Shown here: one piece after another, positions 25,962-34,299 of the stretch
Layout: each line of letters begins with the position of its first letter
How positions within the stretch are numbered: the stretch's first letter is position 1
Assembly: GCF_011762095.1 (NCBI RefSeq)
Contig: NZ_JAASQO010000005.1
Coordinates: 1-64,000 of the forward strand
Source of the DNA: Parvibaculum indicum
Lineage (GTDB): Bacteria; Pseudomonadota; Alphaproteobacteria; Parvibaculales; Parvibaculaceae
Length of the DNA stretch: 64,000 bases
Reading direction: 5' to 3'
The notes under the pieces: generated by a model
The model's input: only the letters and a program-made list of their open reading frames with translations
The model's database searches: none
What the model was told of the DNA's origin: nothing
Made by a program: the position numbers and the translations under genes

Positions 25962-26822
25962 ATGCATCGCCTGATCGTCATTCTCGGCGGAGGCTTTCTT
26001 CTCCTCCTTCTGGCCCTTTTCGGATTTCTCATTCATGTGCTGCTCGCCTCGGGCGATGCGGATTACTGGGAAACCGAGATCGCCGCTTTCGAGCGGCGCG
26101 ACGTTTCCAATCCGCCACCGCAGGACGCGGTTCTCTTTCTCGGCGGGCGCAGCCTTCGCCGCTGGGCGACGCTCGAGCGCGACATGGCGCCCTATGTCGC
26201 CATCAATCGCGGTTTCGGCGGCGCGCAGGTTGCGCATATCACGCATTACGCCTCGCGCATTGCTACGCCCTACCGTCCGGCCGCCGTCGTCATCATGGCG
26301 GGCGCGGACGATCTGGCCGATGTGCATGGCCGCCGCCCGGAAGACGTGCTGAAGGATTTCGTGGAGCTGCTGCAGACGCTGCGCAAGGACGGGATTGAGG
26401 CGCCGGTCTTTTTCGTCTCCATTCCGCCGCAGCCCATGCGTACTTCGCGCTGGTACGGCATGGCGCGGGCGAACGAGCTTGTCGCGAAATATACGGAAAG
26501 CGATCCGAGCGTCCATTTCATCGATGTGACGAAGGACCTCCTGCTGCCGAACGGCAAGGTGAATGTCGACTATTTTCGCTGGGACGGGCTGACCTTGTCC
26601 GGCGCCGGTTATCAGGTTCTGTCGCGCCACATCAAACCGGCCCTCGCCGGTGCCGACATCGACCCGCAACGGCAGATGAATGCGCCGGTTGCGGATGGCG
26701 AGACATCTCCGCCGGCGCCGGCCGATGCGCAACCCGGCGGGGCGGAGATTGGCGGCGCGGCGAACGAAAATGAAGAACAAGGGGTGCCCGCTTCTGCGAG
26801 TGCAGGGGACGCGGCTCAGTAA
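25962..26822 (+). CDS. SGNH/GDSL-hydrolase-fold membrane-anchored protein, catalytic residues substituted
   Basis: 286 residues: an N-terminal transmembrane anchor (about 4-28), an SGNH domain (about 50-225) and a low-complexity Ala/Pro/Gly tail. Relatives carry GSSS, GxND and DGLH. Here block I is GGRS (Arg63 at the nucleophile position, Ser one residue later), block III is GADD (Asp116 for Asn) and block V is DGLT (Thr211 for His). The block II Gly (INRGFGG) is kept. The fold is clear but hydrolysis is doubtful. The following serine hydrolase starts about 28 bases downstream. Confidence 0.8.
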   Translation: MHRLIVILGGGFLLLLLALFGFLIHVLLASGDADYWETEIAAFERRDVSNPPPQDAVLFLGGRSLRRWATLERDMAPYVAINRGFGGAQVAHITHYASRIATPYRPAAVVIMAGADDLADVHGRRPEDVLKDFVELLQTLRKDGIEAPVFFVSIPPQPMRTSRWYGMARANELVAKYTESDPSVHFIDVTKDLLLPNGKVNVDYFRWDGLTLSGAGYQVLSRHIKPALAGADIDPQRQMNAPVADGETSPPAPADAQPGGAEIGGAANENEEQGVPASASAGDAAQ

Positions 26823-26850
26823 TCCCGATACGAACCAAAAACAGGGAAGG

Positions 26851-28086
26851 ATGTTTCAGGACATGACCGGGAATTTTTCGCGCGAGACCAGCGTCGGCAA
26901 AGTGGAAGGCATTTGCGACCCGAAGTTCGAGGGCGTTGCGGAAGCGTTCGTCGAGAATTTCGAGAAGCGCGACGAGGTGGGCGCCAATGTCTGCATCACG
27001 CTCGAAGGCACGACGGTGGTCGATCTGTGGGGTGGGCGCAAGGCGCGCGACGGCGATGCCTGGGACCGGGACACGGTCTCCATCGTCTTTTCCTGCACCA
27101 AGGGGGCGACGGCGCTTGCCGCCCATATGCTGGCCGATCGCGGCAAGCTCGACCTCGATGCGAAGGTCACCGATTACTGGCCGGAATATGGCACGAACGG
27201 CAAGGAGGAGACGCTCGTCTCCATGATGCTCGACCATTCCGCCGGCGTGCCGCATGTGCGCGAGAAGGTGAAGCCCGGCGGTTATTGGGACCACGATTAT
27301 ATGTGCGGGCTGGTCGCCGGCGAGACGCCCTTCTGGGAACCGGGGACACGCAACGGCTATCACGGTGTCACCTTCGCCTGGACGGTGGGCGAGATGGTGC
27401 GGCGCGCATCGGGCACGTCGCTGGGCGCGTTTTTCCGCGATGAAATCGCCGGCCCGCTCGGTCTCGATTTCTGGATCGGTCTGCCGGAAGACAAGGAGCC
27501 CCGGGTCGCGGCGATGATCGATGCGGAAATTCCCGCCGATGCGGCAACCTCGCGCTTCACACAGGCGGTGATGAACGACCCGCAATCGCCATCGCATCTC
27601 TTCCTGCTCAATAATGGCGGCGCCAATTTCAATTCGCGCGAATGCCATGCGGCGGAAGTGGGATCGGCCAACGGCATCACCAACGGACGCGGCCTTGCGG
27701 GCATGTATCAGCCGCTTGCGAATGGCGGCGGCAAACTCGTTTCGGCGGACACGCTCAACCGCATGGGGCGCGTTGCCATGGCGACGCATGAAGATGCGAC
27801 GCTGCTCATCCCGTCGCGTTTCGCGCTGGGTTTCATGAAGTCGATGGACAATTCGGCGGTGCCGAACGCGATCAATTCGAGCTGTGTGCTGTCGGAAGAT
27901 GCATTCGGCCATGTCGGCATGGGCGGGTCCATCGGCTTTGCCGATCCGGGCGCGCAGATGAGCTTCGGCTACAACATGAACCGGATGGGCTTCGGCATCC
28001 TGCTCAACGATCGCGGTCAGGCGCTTGTCGACGCGGCGTATGACGCGATCGGATACAAGCGCTCGGGCGGCGTCTTCGCAGGGTAA
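26851..28086 (+). CDS. serine hydrolase, beta-lactamase/EstB type
   Basis: 411 residues, class C lactamase-like esterase family. Nucleophile motif SCTK within FSCTKGATALAAH, a conserved Tyr in NGYHGVTFAW and the third element GHVGMGGS are all present, so activity is expected, probably on an ester. Two in-frame ATGs (26851 and 26863) compete; AGGGAAGG immediately precedes the first. It is likely cotranscribed with the SGNH-fold gene. Confidence 0.92.
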   Translation: MFQDMTGNFSRETSVGKVEGICDPKFEGVAEAFVENFEKRDEVGANVCITLEGTTVVDLWGGRKARDGDAWDRDTVSIVFSCTKGATALAAHMLADRGKLDLDAKVTDYWPEYGTNGKEETLVSMMLDHSAGVPHVREKVKPGGYWDHDYMCGLVAGETPFWEPGTRNGYHGVTFAWTVGEMVRRASGTSLGAFFRDEIAGPLGLDFWIGLPEDKEPRVAAMIDAEIPADAATSRFTQAVMNDPQSPSHLFLLNNGGANFNSRECHAAEVGSANGITNGRGLAGMYQPLANGGGKLVSADTLNRMGRVAMATHEDATLLIPSRFALGFMKSMDNSAVPNAINSSCVLSEDAFGHVGMGGSIGFADPGAQMSFGYNMNRMGFGILLNDRGQALVDAAYDAIGYKRSGGVFAG

Positions 28087-28089
28087 GGA

Positions 28090-28518
28090 TCAGCCCTCTT
28101 CCTCGAGGTCCTCGCGGGGCGGCATGTGCAAGGCCTCCCGCGCATGACGGCGATGGGTCGGTTTGATGTGGCTCGAGACGAGCCCCATCGCCGCCATCAG
28201 CACGGTGGCATCGTCGGTGAAGCCGAAGCCTGCCACGACATCGGGAATGAGGTCGGCGGGCGTCACGAAATAGGCGAGCGCGGCCAGCAGGATCGCCTTC
28301 ACGCGCACCGGCGTTGCGGGGTCGCGCACGCAGTAATAGGCCGCGCCCGCTTCCTCCGAGAAGGGGATGCGGCCGGCCACCTTCAGGAGCTTCTTCCAGA
28401 AACCCTTACGAACCTTTTCCTCATTGCGGTGCATCACGGCAGGCAACATGAGCCGGGGGCTTTCCAGCTCGCGCTCGACGCCGTCCGGGCTGGAATGTGA
28501 GCCTTGCGAAGGGGCCAT
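28090..28518 (-). CDS. DUF1232 / YkvA family protein
   Basis: 142 residues. The core AILLAALAYFVTPADLIPDVV followed by GFTDDATVL (in two parts, about 73-105) is the DUF1232 (PF06803) signature: a hydrophobic helix pair with an acidic-proline loop. Function unknown. The ATG at 28518 is preferred; an upstream ATG at 28602 would add a leader unlike the family. Confidence 0.9.
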   Translation of the reverse strand: MAPSQGSHSSPDGVERELESPRLMLPAVMHRNEEKVRKGFWKKLLKVAGRIPFSEEAGAAYYCVRDPATPVRVKAILLAALAYFVTPADLIPDVVAGFGFTDDATVLMAAMGLVSSHIKPTHRRHAREALHMPPREDLEEEG

Positions 28519-28840
28519 CTCGCTTTCGTCGCCTTTCCTGCTTATGCCATTTGGTACACGCAGTAGAAAAATGGGGGCGGAGAGGGGGCGTTGCAAGCGC
28601 AAGGCGCCCCTGCGTCAATCGTGACGCCGATCTCATTTTGCGCGGTTTCCCAGCATTTTCGGGCATTTAACGCTCGCGTAAAGGGGCCGGAATTTGCTAA
28701 ATCCCATAGCCGAACCCGTTGCCGGAGGCCCTTTCTGCGCCCCCGGGCACAGGCCATACAAAGCGGGGCGGATGCGCCGGACTGCCGGCCGCTTCGAACC
28801 CCCGAACCATTCCCGCTCGGGGAAAAACAGGGAGAGCCCA
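28519..28840. other. divergent intergenic region between DUF1232 and SDR genes
   Basis: Holds an imperfect hairpin, GGGGCG TTGC (28585-28594) against GCAA GG CGCCCC (28599-28610), and presumably two divergent promoters. I see no gene. Bases 28829-28836 (AGGGAGAG) are the SDR ribosome site. Confidence 0.4.
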
Positions 28841-29623
28841 ATGAAACTCGACTCCAATATTTCCGCCGTCATCACGGGCGGTGCGTCCGGTCTCGGCGAA
28901 GCGACGGCCCGTGCGCTGGCTGCGCAGGGCGTGAAATGCGCGCTGTTCGACCTGCAGGAAGACAAGGGCGAAGCGGTCGCCAAGGATATCGGCGGCGTGT
29001 TCTGCAAGGTGAACGTGACCGACGAGGACAGCGTCGATGCCGGTTTCGCCAAGGCGCGCGAGGCCATCGGCCAGGAGCGTATCCTGGTGAACTGCGCCGG
29101 TACCGGCAACGCCATCAAGACGGCGTCCCGCAACAAGGAGACGGGTGCGATCGAGCACTTCCCGCTCGACAAGTTCAACCTCATCATCCAGATCAATCTG
29201 GTCGGCACCTTCCGCTGCATCGCCAAGTCGGCGGCGGGCATGATGTCGCTCGATCCGCTGGAAGACGGCGACCGCGGCGCGATCGTGAACACCGCTTCCG
29301 TGGCGGCCGAGGACGGCCAGATCGGTCAGGCCGCCTATTCCGCCTCCAAGGCCGGTGTGGTCGGCATGACGCTGCCCATCGCGCGCGACCTTTCCCGCGA
29401 AGGCATCCGTATCAACACCATCCTGCCGGGCATCTTCGATACGCCGCTTCTCGCCGGTGCACCGGAAAAGGTCCGTCAGGCGCTGGGCGCGCAGGTGCCC
29501 TATCCGTCCCGCCTCGGCAATCCGACCGAATATGCCAACCTGGCCATGACCATGATCCAGAACGGCTATTTCAACGGCGAAGACGTCCGTCTCGACGGTG
29601 CGATCCGCATGGCGCCGCGCTAA
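28841..29623 (+). CDS. SDR family 3-hydroxyacyl-CoA dehydrogenase (HSD17B10-like)
   Basis: 260 residues. TGGASGLG (12-19), NCAG (84-87), Ser153, Tyr166 and Lys170 (YSASK) give a complete catalytic set. The C-terminal GAQVPYPSRLGNPTEYA is typical of type II 3-hydroxyacyl-CoA (2-methyl-3-hydroxybutyryl-CoA) dehydrogenases. Likely acts in fatty acid or branched-chain oxidation with NAD. AGGGAGAG supports the start; a terminator follows. Confidence 0.93.
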   Translation: MKLDSNISAVITGGASGLGEATARALAAQGVKCALFDLQEDKGEAVAKDIGGVFCKVNVTDEDSVDAGFAKAREAIGQERILVNCAGTGNAIKTASRNKETGAIEHFPLDKFNLIIQINLVGTFRCIAKSAAGMMSLDPLEDGDRGAIVNTASVAAEDGQIGQAAYSASKAGVVGMTLPIARDLSREGIRINTILPGIFDTPLLAGAPEKVRQALGAQVPYPSRLGNPTEYANLAMTMIQNGYFNGEDVRLDGAIRMAPR

Positions 29624-29646
29624 GCGACAAGGCCTCACGGCAAAAG

Positions 29647-29677
29647 AAAGCCCCGGCGGAAACGCCGGGGCTTTTTC
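29647..29677 (+). terminator. bidirectional terminator between SDR and PCD genes
   Basis: AGCCCCGGCG (29649-29658), GAAA loop, CGCCGGGGCT (29663-29672), T-run on the plus strand and A-rich on the other side. It sits between convergent genes. Confidence 0.9.
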
Positions 29678-29696
29678 GTTTGCGCTCTTTCGTCGC

Positions 29697-30023
29697 CTAT
29701 TTCTTCTTCGTTGTCTTGGCAGGCCGCCCCGCCGCGCCAGCGTACCTGTCCATCGCCTTTGCCATGGCGATGTCCTTCTCGCTCACGCCGCCTGCGTCAT
29801 GCGTCGTCAGCACGACGTCGACGCGGTTATAGACATTGGCCCATTCGGGATGGTGGTCGGCTTTTTCGGCGACGAGCGCGATGCGGCTCATCCAGCCGAA
29901 GGCTTCGTTGAAATCCTTGAAGCGGTAGCTTTTCTCGATAGCGTCGCGTCCGCGCACCTTGGTCCAGCCCTTGAGCCTGGCCAGCGCCTTGCGCCGCGCC
30001 GCATCGGACAGCTTGTCGGTCAT
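29697..30023 (-). CDS. pterin-4a-carbinolamine dehydratase
   Basis: 108 residues, full family length. The motif EKADHHPEW (53-61) matches the conserved [EDKH]-x3-[H]-[H]-[PCS]-[W] active site. It recycles 4a-hydroxytetrahydrobiopterin and can act in pterin or molybdopterin metabolism. The Lys-rich end (AKTTKKK) is short. The ATG at 30023 gives the usual N-terminus. Confidence 0.96.
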   Translation of the reverse strand: MTDKLSDAARRKALARLKGWTKVRGRDAIEKSYRFKDFNEAFGWMSRIALVAEKADHHPEWANVYNRVDVVLTTHDAGGVSEKDIAMAKAMDRYAGAAGRPAKTTKKK

Positions 30024-30131
30024 ATCCGTATCCTTTGCCTCTGATGTCCGCCGCAACTCTTCATGTCGATTGGGCGATTGATGCGCGACCATCGCGCACC
30101 TACCTTTGCCATGCAAGTCAGGGAGAAAGAT

Positions 30132-30530
30132 TTGGACTGGTCGGAGACGAAGGCCCCCACGCTCGAGGAATTCGAGCGGATCGCGCAAACCGCTTTCAGC
30201 GAATTGCCGGACCATTTTCGCACGCGCTGCGCGGATGTGATCCTCCGCGTTCAGGATTTTCCGGATGCGGATGTGATGCGCGAGATGGAACTGGAAAGCC
30301 CGTTCGATATTCTGGGCCTCTATCACGGCGTGGCGGAGACGCATCGCAGCGTGCTGGAGGTGTCGCATCTGCCCGATATGGTGTTTCTCTATCGCCGGCC
30401 GATGCTCGACTACTGGACGGAATATGACGAGACGCTGGGCGACATCATCCGCCATGTGCTTGTTCACGAAATCGGCCATCATCTGGGTTTTTCGGACGAT
30501 GACATGCATGCCATCGAGCGCGGTGCGTGA
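30132..30530 (+). CDS. zincin-like metallopeptidase (Zincin_1/PF06262 family)
   Basis: 132 residues from a TTG start chosen because AGGGAG lies 6 bases upstream; in-frame ATGs at 30063, 30081 and 30111 have no ribosome site. [18 protein letters not shown] near residues 112-129 carries the HExxH zinc motif and the downstream acidic motif typical of this small metallopeptidase family. Substrate unknown. The stop overlaps the phosphatase start codon. Confidence 0.88.
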   Translation: MDWSETKAPTLEEFERIAQTAFSELPDHFRTRCADVILRVQDFPDADVMREMELESPFDILGLYHGVAETHRSVLEVSHLPDMVFLYRRPMLDYWTEYDETLGDIIRHVLVHEIGHHLGFSDDDMHAIERGA

Positions 30531-31003
30531 TGGGTAGCGTTACGCGTCCCGCCGTGCTTTTCGTGTGTCTGGGCAATATATGCCGTTCGCCCACGGCGGA
30601 GGCCGTGTTCCGCGCCCGCGCGGCGGCGGCCGGGCTCGATGTGGAAATCGACAGCGCGGGTACGGGCGCCTGGCATGTCGGCAAATCGCCGGACCCGCGC
30701 GCGCAGGCGGCGGGTGAAGCGCGCGGCTACGATCTGTCGTCCCTTCGGGCACGGCAGGTGAAGAAGGGGGATTTCCAGCGCTTCGATCTCATCCTCGCCA
30801 TGGATGAGGACAATTACGAAATCCTGCACCTGCAGGCGCCGGCGGATGCGAAAGGCCGTATCGTCATGATGATGGATTTCGCCCCCGACCATCCCGAGCG
30901 CTCGGTGCCCGATCCCTATTATGGCGGGGATGACGGGTTCGCCCGCGTGCTCGACATGCTGGAAGAAGCGTCGGACGGGCTGATTTCGCATCTTGCGGAT
31001 TAG
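30530..31003 (+). CDS. low-molecular-weight protein-tyrosine phosphatase
   Basis: 157 residues. P-loop CLGNICRS (13-20) is the CX5R(S/T) signature; the general-acid Asp lies in VPDPYYGG. It removes phosphate from protein tyrosine or small substrates in the cytosol. TGATG couples it to the metallopeptidase, and its 3' end overlaps thpR on the other strand by 4 bases. A GTG at 30527 is an alternative start. Confidence 0.95.
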   Translation: MGSVTRPAVLFVCLGNICRSPTAEAVFRARAAAAGLDVEIDSAGTGAWHVGKSPDPRAQAAGEARGYDLSSLRARQVKKGDFQRFDLILAMDEDNYEILHLQAPADAKGRIVMMMDFAPDHPERSVPDPYYGGDDGFARVLDMLEEASDGLISHLAD

Positions 31004-31572
31004 GTTTCGCTATCGGCCCATTCCTCATCCGGCTCGAAGGCGTCTTCCGGATAGGTCTTTTCGATGACGTAAGGCCCGCCGCCCTTGCTGGCGCGCGAGG
31101 AAAAGAGCGCGAACCGCGTGGCCGTAAAGCCCGGCGTTGCAAACAGGTTATGGGCCTGGATGAACTGCGCGATCTCGGCGGGGTCGGCTCGTTTCAGCCG
31201 TGCAATGGTAATATGGGGCAGGAAGTTGCGCGTTTCGGGTTTGAGCCCGATGCGGCGCATGGCGCTTTCGTGGCGGCCCTGCAGGACGCGCAACGGTTCG
31301 GACGGTTTGACCCGCGCCCATAGCGCGCGCGGCTCTGCCCCGCCGAATTCGCCAAGCCCTTCGATCTCGACGGGGAAGGGCGTCATCGGGATTTGCGAAA
31401 GCGCCTCGTCGGCATCGTCGGCAAGGTTTTCCGGGATGTCGCCCAGGAAGCGAAGCGTGATGTGGAAATCATGCGGTTCGATCCAGCGGGCGCCATCGAG
31501 CCCGCGCTGAAGCTGGGTCAGCTTCCCGGAGACTTCCGGCGGAATTTCCAGCGCTGTGAAGAGGCGGATCAT
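31000..31572 (-). CDS. thpR: RNA 2',3'-cyclic phosphodiesterase
   Basis: 190 residues of the 2H phosphoesterase superfamily. The paired HxT/S motifs are HITL at His37 and HITI at His120, as expected for ThpR/LigT. It opens 2',3'-cyclic phosphates at RNA ends. It overlaps convergently with the phosphatase gene. Confidence 0.95.
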   Translation of the reverse strand: MIRLFTALEIPPEVSGKLTQLQRGLDGARWIEPHDFHITLRFLGDIPENLADDADEALSQIPMTPFPVEIEGLGEFGGAEPRALWARVKPSEPLRVLQGRHESAMRRIGLKPETRNFLPHITIARLKRADPAEIAQFIQAHNLFATPGFTATRFALFSSRASKGGGPYVIEKTYPEDAFEPDEEWADSET

Positions 31573-31640
31573 GGGAACGCTCTCTAGCATGTCACCCCGG
31601 CTTCATGCCGGGCCCAGGGCGACGGGTTTTGAGCTAACAA

Positions 31641-31677
31641 CCCCTGTCATCCCGGGACAAGCCCGGGATGACAGGGG
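31641..31677. repeat. perfect 16-bp inverted repeat, probable terminator
   Basis: CCCCTGTCATCCCGGG (31641-31656), ACAAG loop, CCCGGGATGACAGGGG (31662-31677). This is a dispersed-repeat-like palindrome (GTCATCCCGGG type) just downstream of the aldo/keto reductase gene, where it can end its transcript. Confidence 0.85.
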
Positions 31678-31689
31678 CGGAAGAAAACA

Positions 31690-32736
31690 TCAAGGGCAGG
31701 GGTTGGGCTGGCTCTGGTGAATCTCGTGGATTTCCTTTTCCAGCTCCTCCGTCCACTCCAGATCCTTCGAGGCGATGTTGAGCTTCAGCTGCTCCATCGT
31801 CGTCGCGCCGATGATGTTCGACGTCACGAAAGGCCGCGTGGTGGCGAACTGGTTGGCAAGCTGCGAGGGGTCGAGCCCGTGCTTCTTTGCCAGTGCCAGA
31901 TATTTCTCGATGGCGGTGTCGGCCTGCGGGCTTTCATAGCGCTGCAGGCGGTTGAAGAGCTGTTTGCGCGAGCCCTTGGGCAACGCCCCGTTCTGGTATT
32001 TGCCGGTGAGATAGCCTTGCGCCAGCGGCGAATAGGCGAGAAGCCCGACCTGCTCGCGATGGGCGATCTCCGCGCCGCCCAGTTCGAAGGTGCGGTTGAG
32101 GAGGTTATAGGCGTTCTGGATGGAGGCGATGCGGGCAAGGCCTTTGGTTCCCGAGGCCTGAAGGAATTTCATCGTGCCCCAGGGCGTTTCGTTGGACAGG
32201 CCGATATGGCGCACCTTGCCGGATTTCACGATCTCGTCCAGCGTTTCGAGGATTTCCTCGATGGGATGCGTTTCCGCTTTGACATGGCGATAGGCGAGCC
32301 CGCTGCTGCCGAAAAGCGCGACGGGCCGGTCGGGCCAGTGGAGCTGGTAGAGGTCGATATAATCCGTCTGCAGACGTTTCAGGCTCTTGTCCACCGCTTC
32401 CATGATCTGGGCGCGGCTCTGCTCGACCGGCGAGCCGTCGTCGCGCAGCCAGTCCATCGGCGCGCGGCCCGCCACCTTGGTGGCCAGGATCACCTTGTCG
32501 CGATTGCCCCGGGCCTTGAACCAGCTGCCGATGATCTTTTCGGTCGAGCCTTGCGTCTCCTTGCGCGGCGGCACGGCATACATTTCCGCGGTGTCGAAGA
32601 AATTGATGCCCTGGTCGATGGCGTAATCCATCTGCTCATGGCCCTCGGCCTCGGTGTTCTGCTCGCCCCAGGTCATGGTGCCGAGACAGATCGAACTCAC
32701 CTTGAGGCCGGTACGGCCGAGTTCACGATATTCCAT
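31690..32736 (-). CDS. aldo/keto reductase (Tas-like)
   Basis: 348 residues, AKR barrel with Asp48, Tyr53, Lys87 and His133 as the catalytic tetrad. The N-terminal MEYRELGRTGLKVSSICLGT and the extended loops match the Tas/YajO-type NADP-dependent branch. Substrate unknown; stands alone on its strand. Confidence 0.95.
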   Translation of the reverse strand: MEYRELGRTGLKVSSICLGTMTWGEQNTEAEGHEQMDYAIDQGINFFDTAEMYAVPPRKETQGSTEKIIGSWFKARGNRDKVILATKVAGRAPMDWLRDDGSPVEQSRAQIMEAVDKSLKRLQTDYIDLYQLHWPDRPVALFGSSGLAYRHVKAETHPIEEILETLDEIVKSGKVRHIGLSNETPWGTMKFLQASGTKGLARIASIQNAYNLLNRTFELGGAEIAHREQVGLLAYSPLAQGYLTGKYQNGALPKGSRKQLFNRLQRYESPQADTAIEKYLALAKKHGLDPSQLANQFATTRPFVTSNIIGATTMEQLKLNIASKDLEWTEELEKEIHEIHQSQPNPCP

Positions 32737-32792
32737 GCGGTTGCCCCCTCTTTCGTGTTGATGGCGGTTTGTGTCGTTACTGGTTTGGAAAT

Positions 32793-33530
32793 TTACGGTG
32801 CGTCCGCCGGGGCTGCGCTTTCGCGCGCCTCCCTGCGCGTCCGGGCAATCAGCTTTTCGACATCGGGCATGATGCGGGTCACGATTTCCGCGACGCCTTC
32901 GGCGGTGGGATGCAGGCCGTCGCTCAGCATGAGCTTCGGGTGGGTGACAACGCCGTCGAGAAAGAAGGGATAGAGGGTGAGGTCGTGTTTTTCGGCGAGT
33001 TCCGGATAGATCGGGTTGAAGCGCGCCGCATAGTCCTTGCCCAGATTGGGCGGCGCATACATGCCGGCCAGCAGAATGGAGAGATTGCGCTCCTTCAGCC
33101 GGGTGATGATTTCGTCGAGGTTCTTGCGCGCAATCGCCGGGTCGATGCCGCGCAGCGCGTCGTTTGCGCCGAGTTCGAGGATCACCGCGTCCGTTTCCGG
33201 TCCGACCGCCCAGTCGAGCCGGGAGAGCCCGCCCGAGGTCGTGTCGCCGGAGACGCCCGCGTTCCTGACCGTTACATTTTCATGCCCCCGGGCTTTCAGC
33301 GCAGCCTGAAGCTGCTCGGGAAAACCGGCATCGGGCGGCAGCAAATAGCCCGCCGTCAGGCTGTCGCCGAACGCGACGATCGTCAGCGGCGTCGCGACCG
33401 GCGCCGCCGCGGGCGGTTCGGCCATTGCCTTTAGCGGCCATGAGGCCAGAAACGCCATTGCGAAAGCCGTCATCGCAACCCGAAACGGGGCTTTTCCGCG
33501 ACGGCCTTGCTTGTCTCGCGTCTGGAACAT
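32793..33530 (-). CDS. tesA: arylesterase / acyl-CoA thioesterase I (TesA-like SGNH hydrolase)
   Basis: 245 residues: signal peptide about 1-37, then GDSLT (Ser57), NAGVSGDTT, GAND (Asn123) and DGLHP (Asp204, His207), a complete catalytic set. A periplasmic lysophospholipase/thioesterase of the TesA type. It runs divergently from ybbA-ybbP, the widely conserved tesA-ybbAP arrangement. The ATG at 33530 gives a proper signal peptide; the long in-frame extension upstream overlaps ybbA and is rejected. Confidence 0.95.
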   Translation of the reverse strand: MFQTRDKQGRRGKAPFRVAMTAFAMAFLASWPLKAMAEPPAAAPVATPLTIVAFGDSLTAGYLLPPDAGFPEQLQAALKARGHENVTVRNAGVSGDTTSGGLSRLDWAVGPETDAVILELGANDALRGIDPAIARKNLDEIITRLKERNLSILLAGMYAPPNLGKDYAARFNPIYPELAEKHDLTLYPFFLDGVVTHPKLMLSDGLHPTAEGVAEIVTRIMPDVEKLIARTRREARESAAPADAP

Positions 33531-33606
33531 GCCATATGCCTTAATTGTTGCGTGATGCGGCGGGCGGGTCCGTCCCTCGCGATATGCAGGCGGACGGGGT
33601 GAGGAT

Positions 33607-34299
33607 TTGATCGAGAACATCATCGAACTCGAAAATGTGAGCCTGACCTTGCCCAGCGATGCGGGGCCGGTCAACATTCTGCGCGGGATCGACCTGGCCG
33701 TTGCGCGGGGCGAGGCGGCCGGCCTTGTGGGGCCTTCAGGGTCCGGCAAATCCACCCTTCTCATGGTGCTGGCGGGCCTGGAGCGGCCTTCGGGCGGACG
33801 AATTTCGGCGGCGGGCGAGGATCTGACGGGGCTTGGCGAAGATGCGCTGGCGCGCTTCCGCCGCGATCACATAGGTATTGTGTTCCAGAGTTTCCACCTC
33901 GTTCCCACCATGACGGCGCTGGAAAACGTCGCCATCCCGCTCGAATTCGCCGGGCGCGCCGATGCGTTCGAGCGCGCGGAGGCGGAGCTTTCCCGTGTCG
34001 GGCTTTCACACCGCCTCAGCCATTATCCCGGACAGTTGTCCGGTGGCGAGCAGCAGCGCGTGGCGTTGGCGCGCGCCGTGGCCGGCAATCCGGAAGTCCT
34101 TCTTGCCGATGAGCCGACGGGCAATCTCGATCAGTCCACCGGCTCGGAAATTATCGAACTCATGTTCGAGCTTCATGCGCAGAAGGGCACGACGCTTGTC
34201 CTCATCACGCATGACGAGGCGCTGGCCGCGCGTTGCGACCGCGTCATCCGCCTCAAGGATGGGCGTATTTCCTCCATCGAAGCCGGGGTGCCCGCATGA
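33607..34299 (+). CDS. ybbA: ABC transporter ATPase, YbbA type
   Basis: 230 residues. Walker [10 protein letters not shown] (42-50), Q-loop near FQSFH, signature LSGGEQQR (144-151) and Walker [13 protein letters not shown]. It belongs to the LolD/MacB-like group that powers FtsX-type permeases. The start is TTG, preceded by GGGGTGAGGA. Overlaps ybbP by ATGA. Confidence 0.95.
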   Translation: MIENIIELENVSLTLPSDAGPVNILRGIDLAVARGEAAGLVGPSGSGKSTLLMVLAGLERPSGGRISAAGEDLTGLGEDALARFRRDHIGIVFQSFHLVPTMTALENVAIPLEFAGRADAFERAEAELSRVGLSHRLSHYPGQLSGGEQQRVALARAVAGNPEVLLADEPTGNLDQSTGSEIIELMFELHAQKGTTLVLITHDEALAARCDRVIRLKDGRISSIEAGVPA

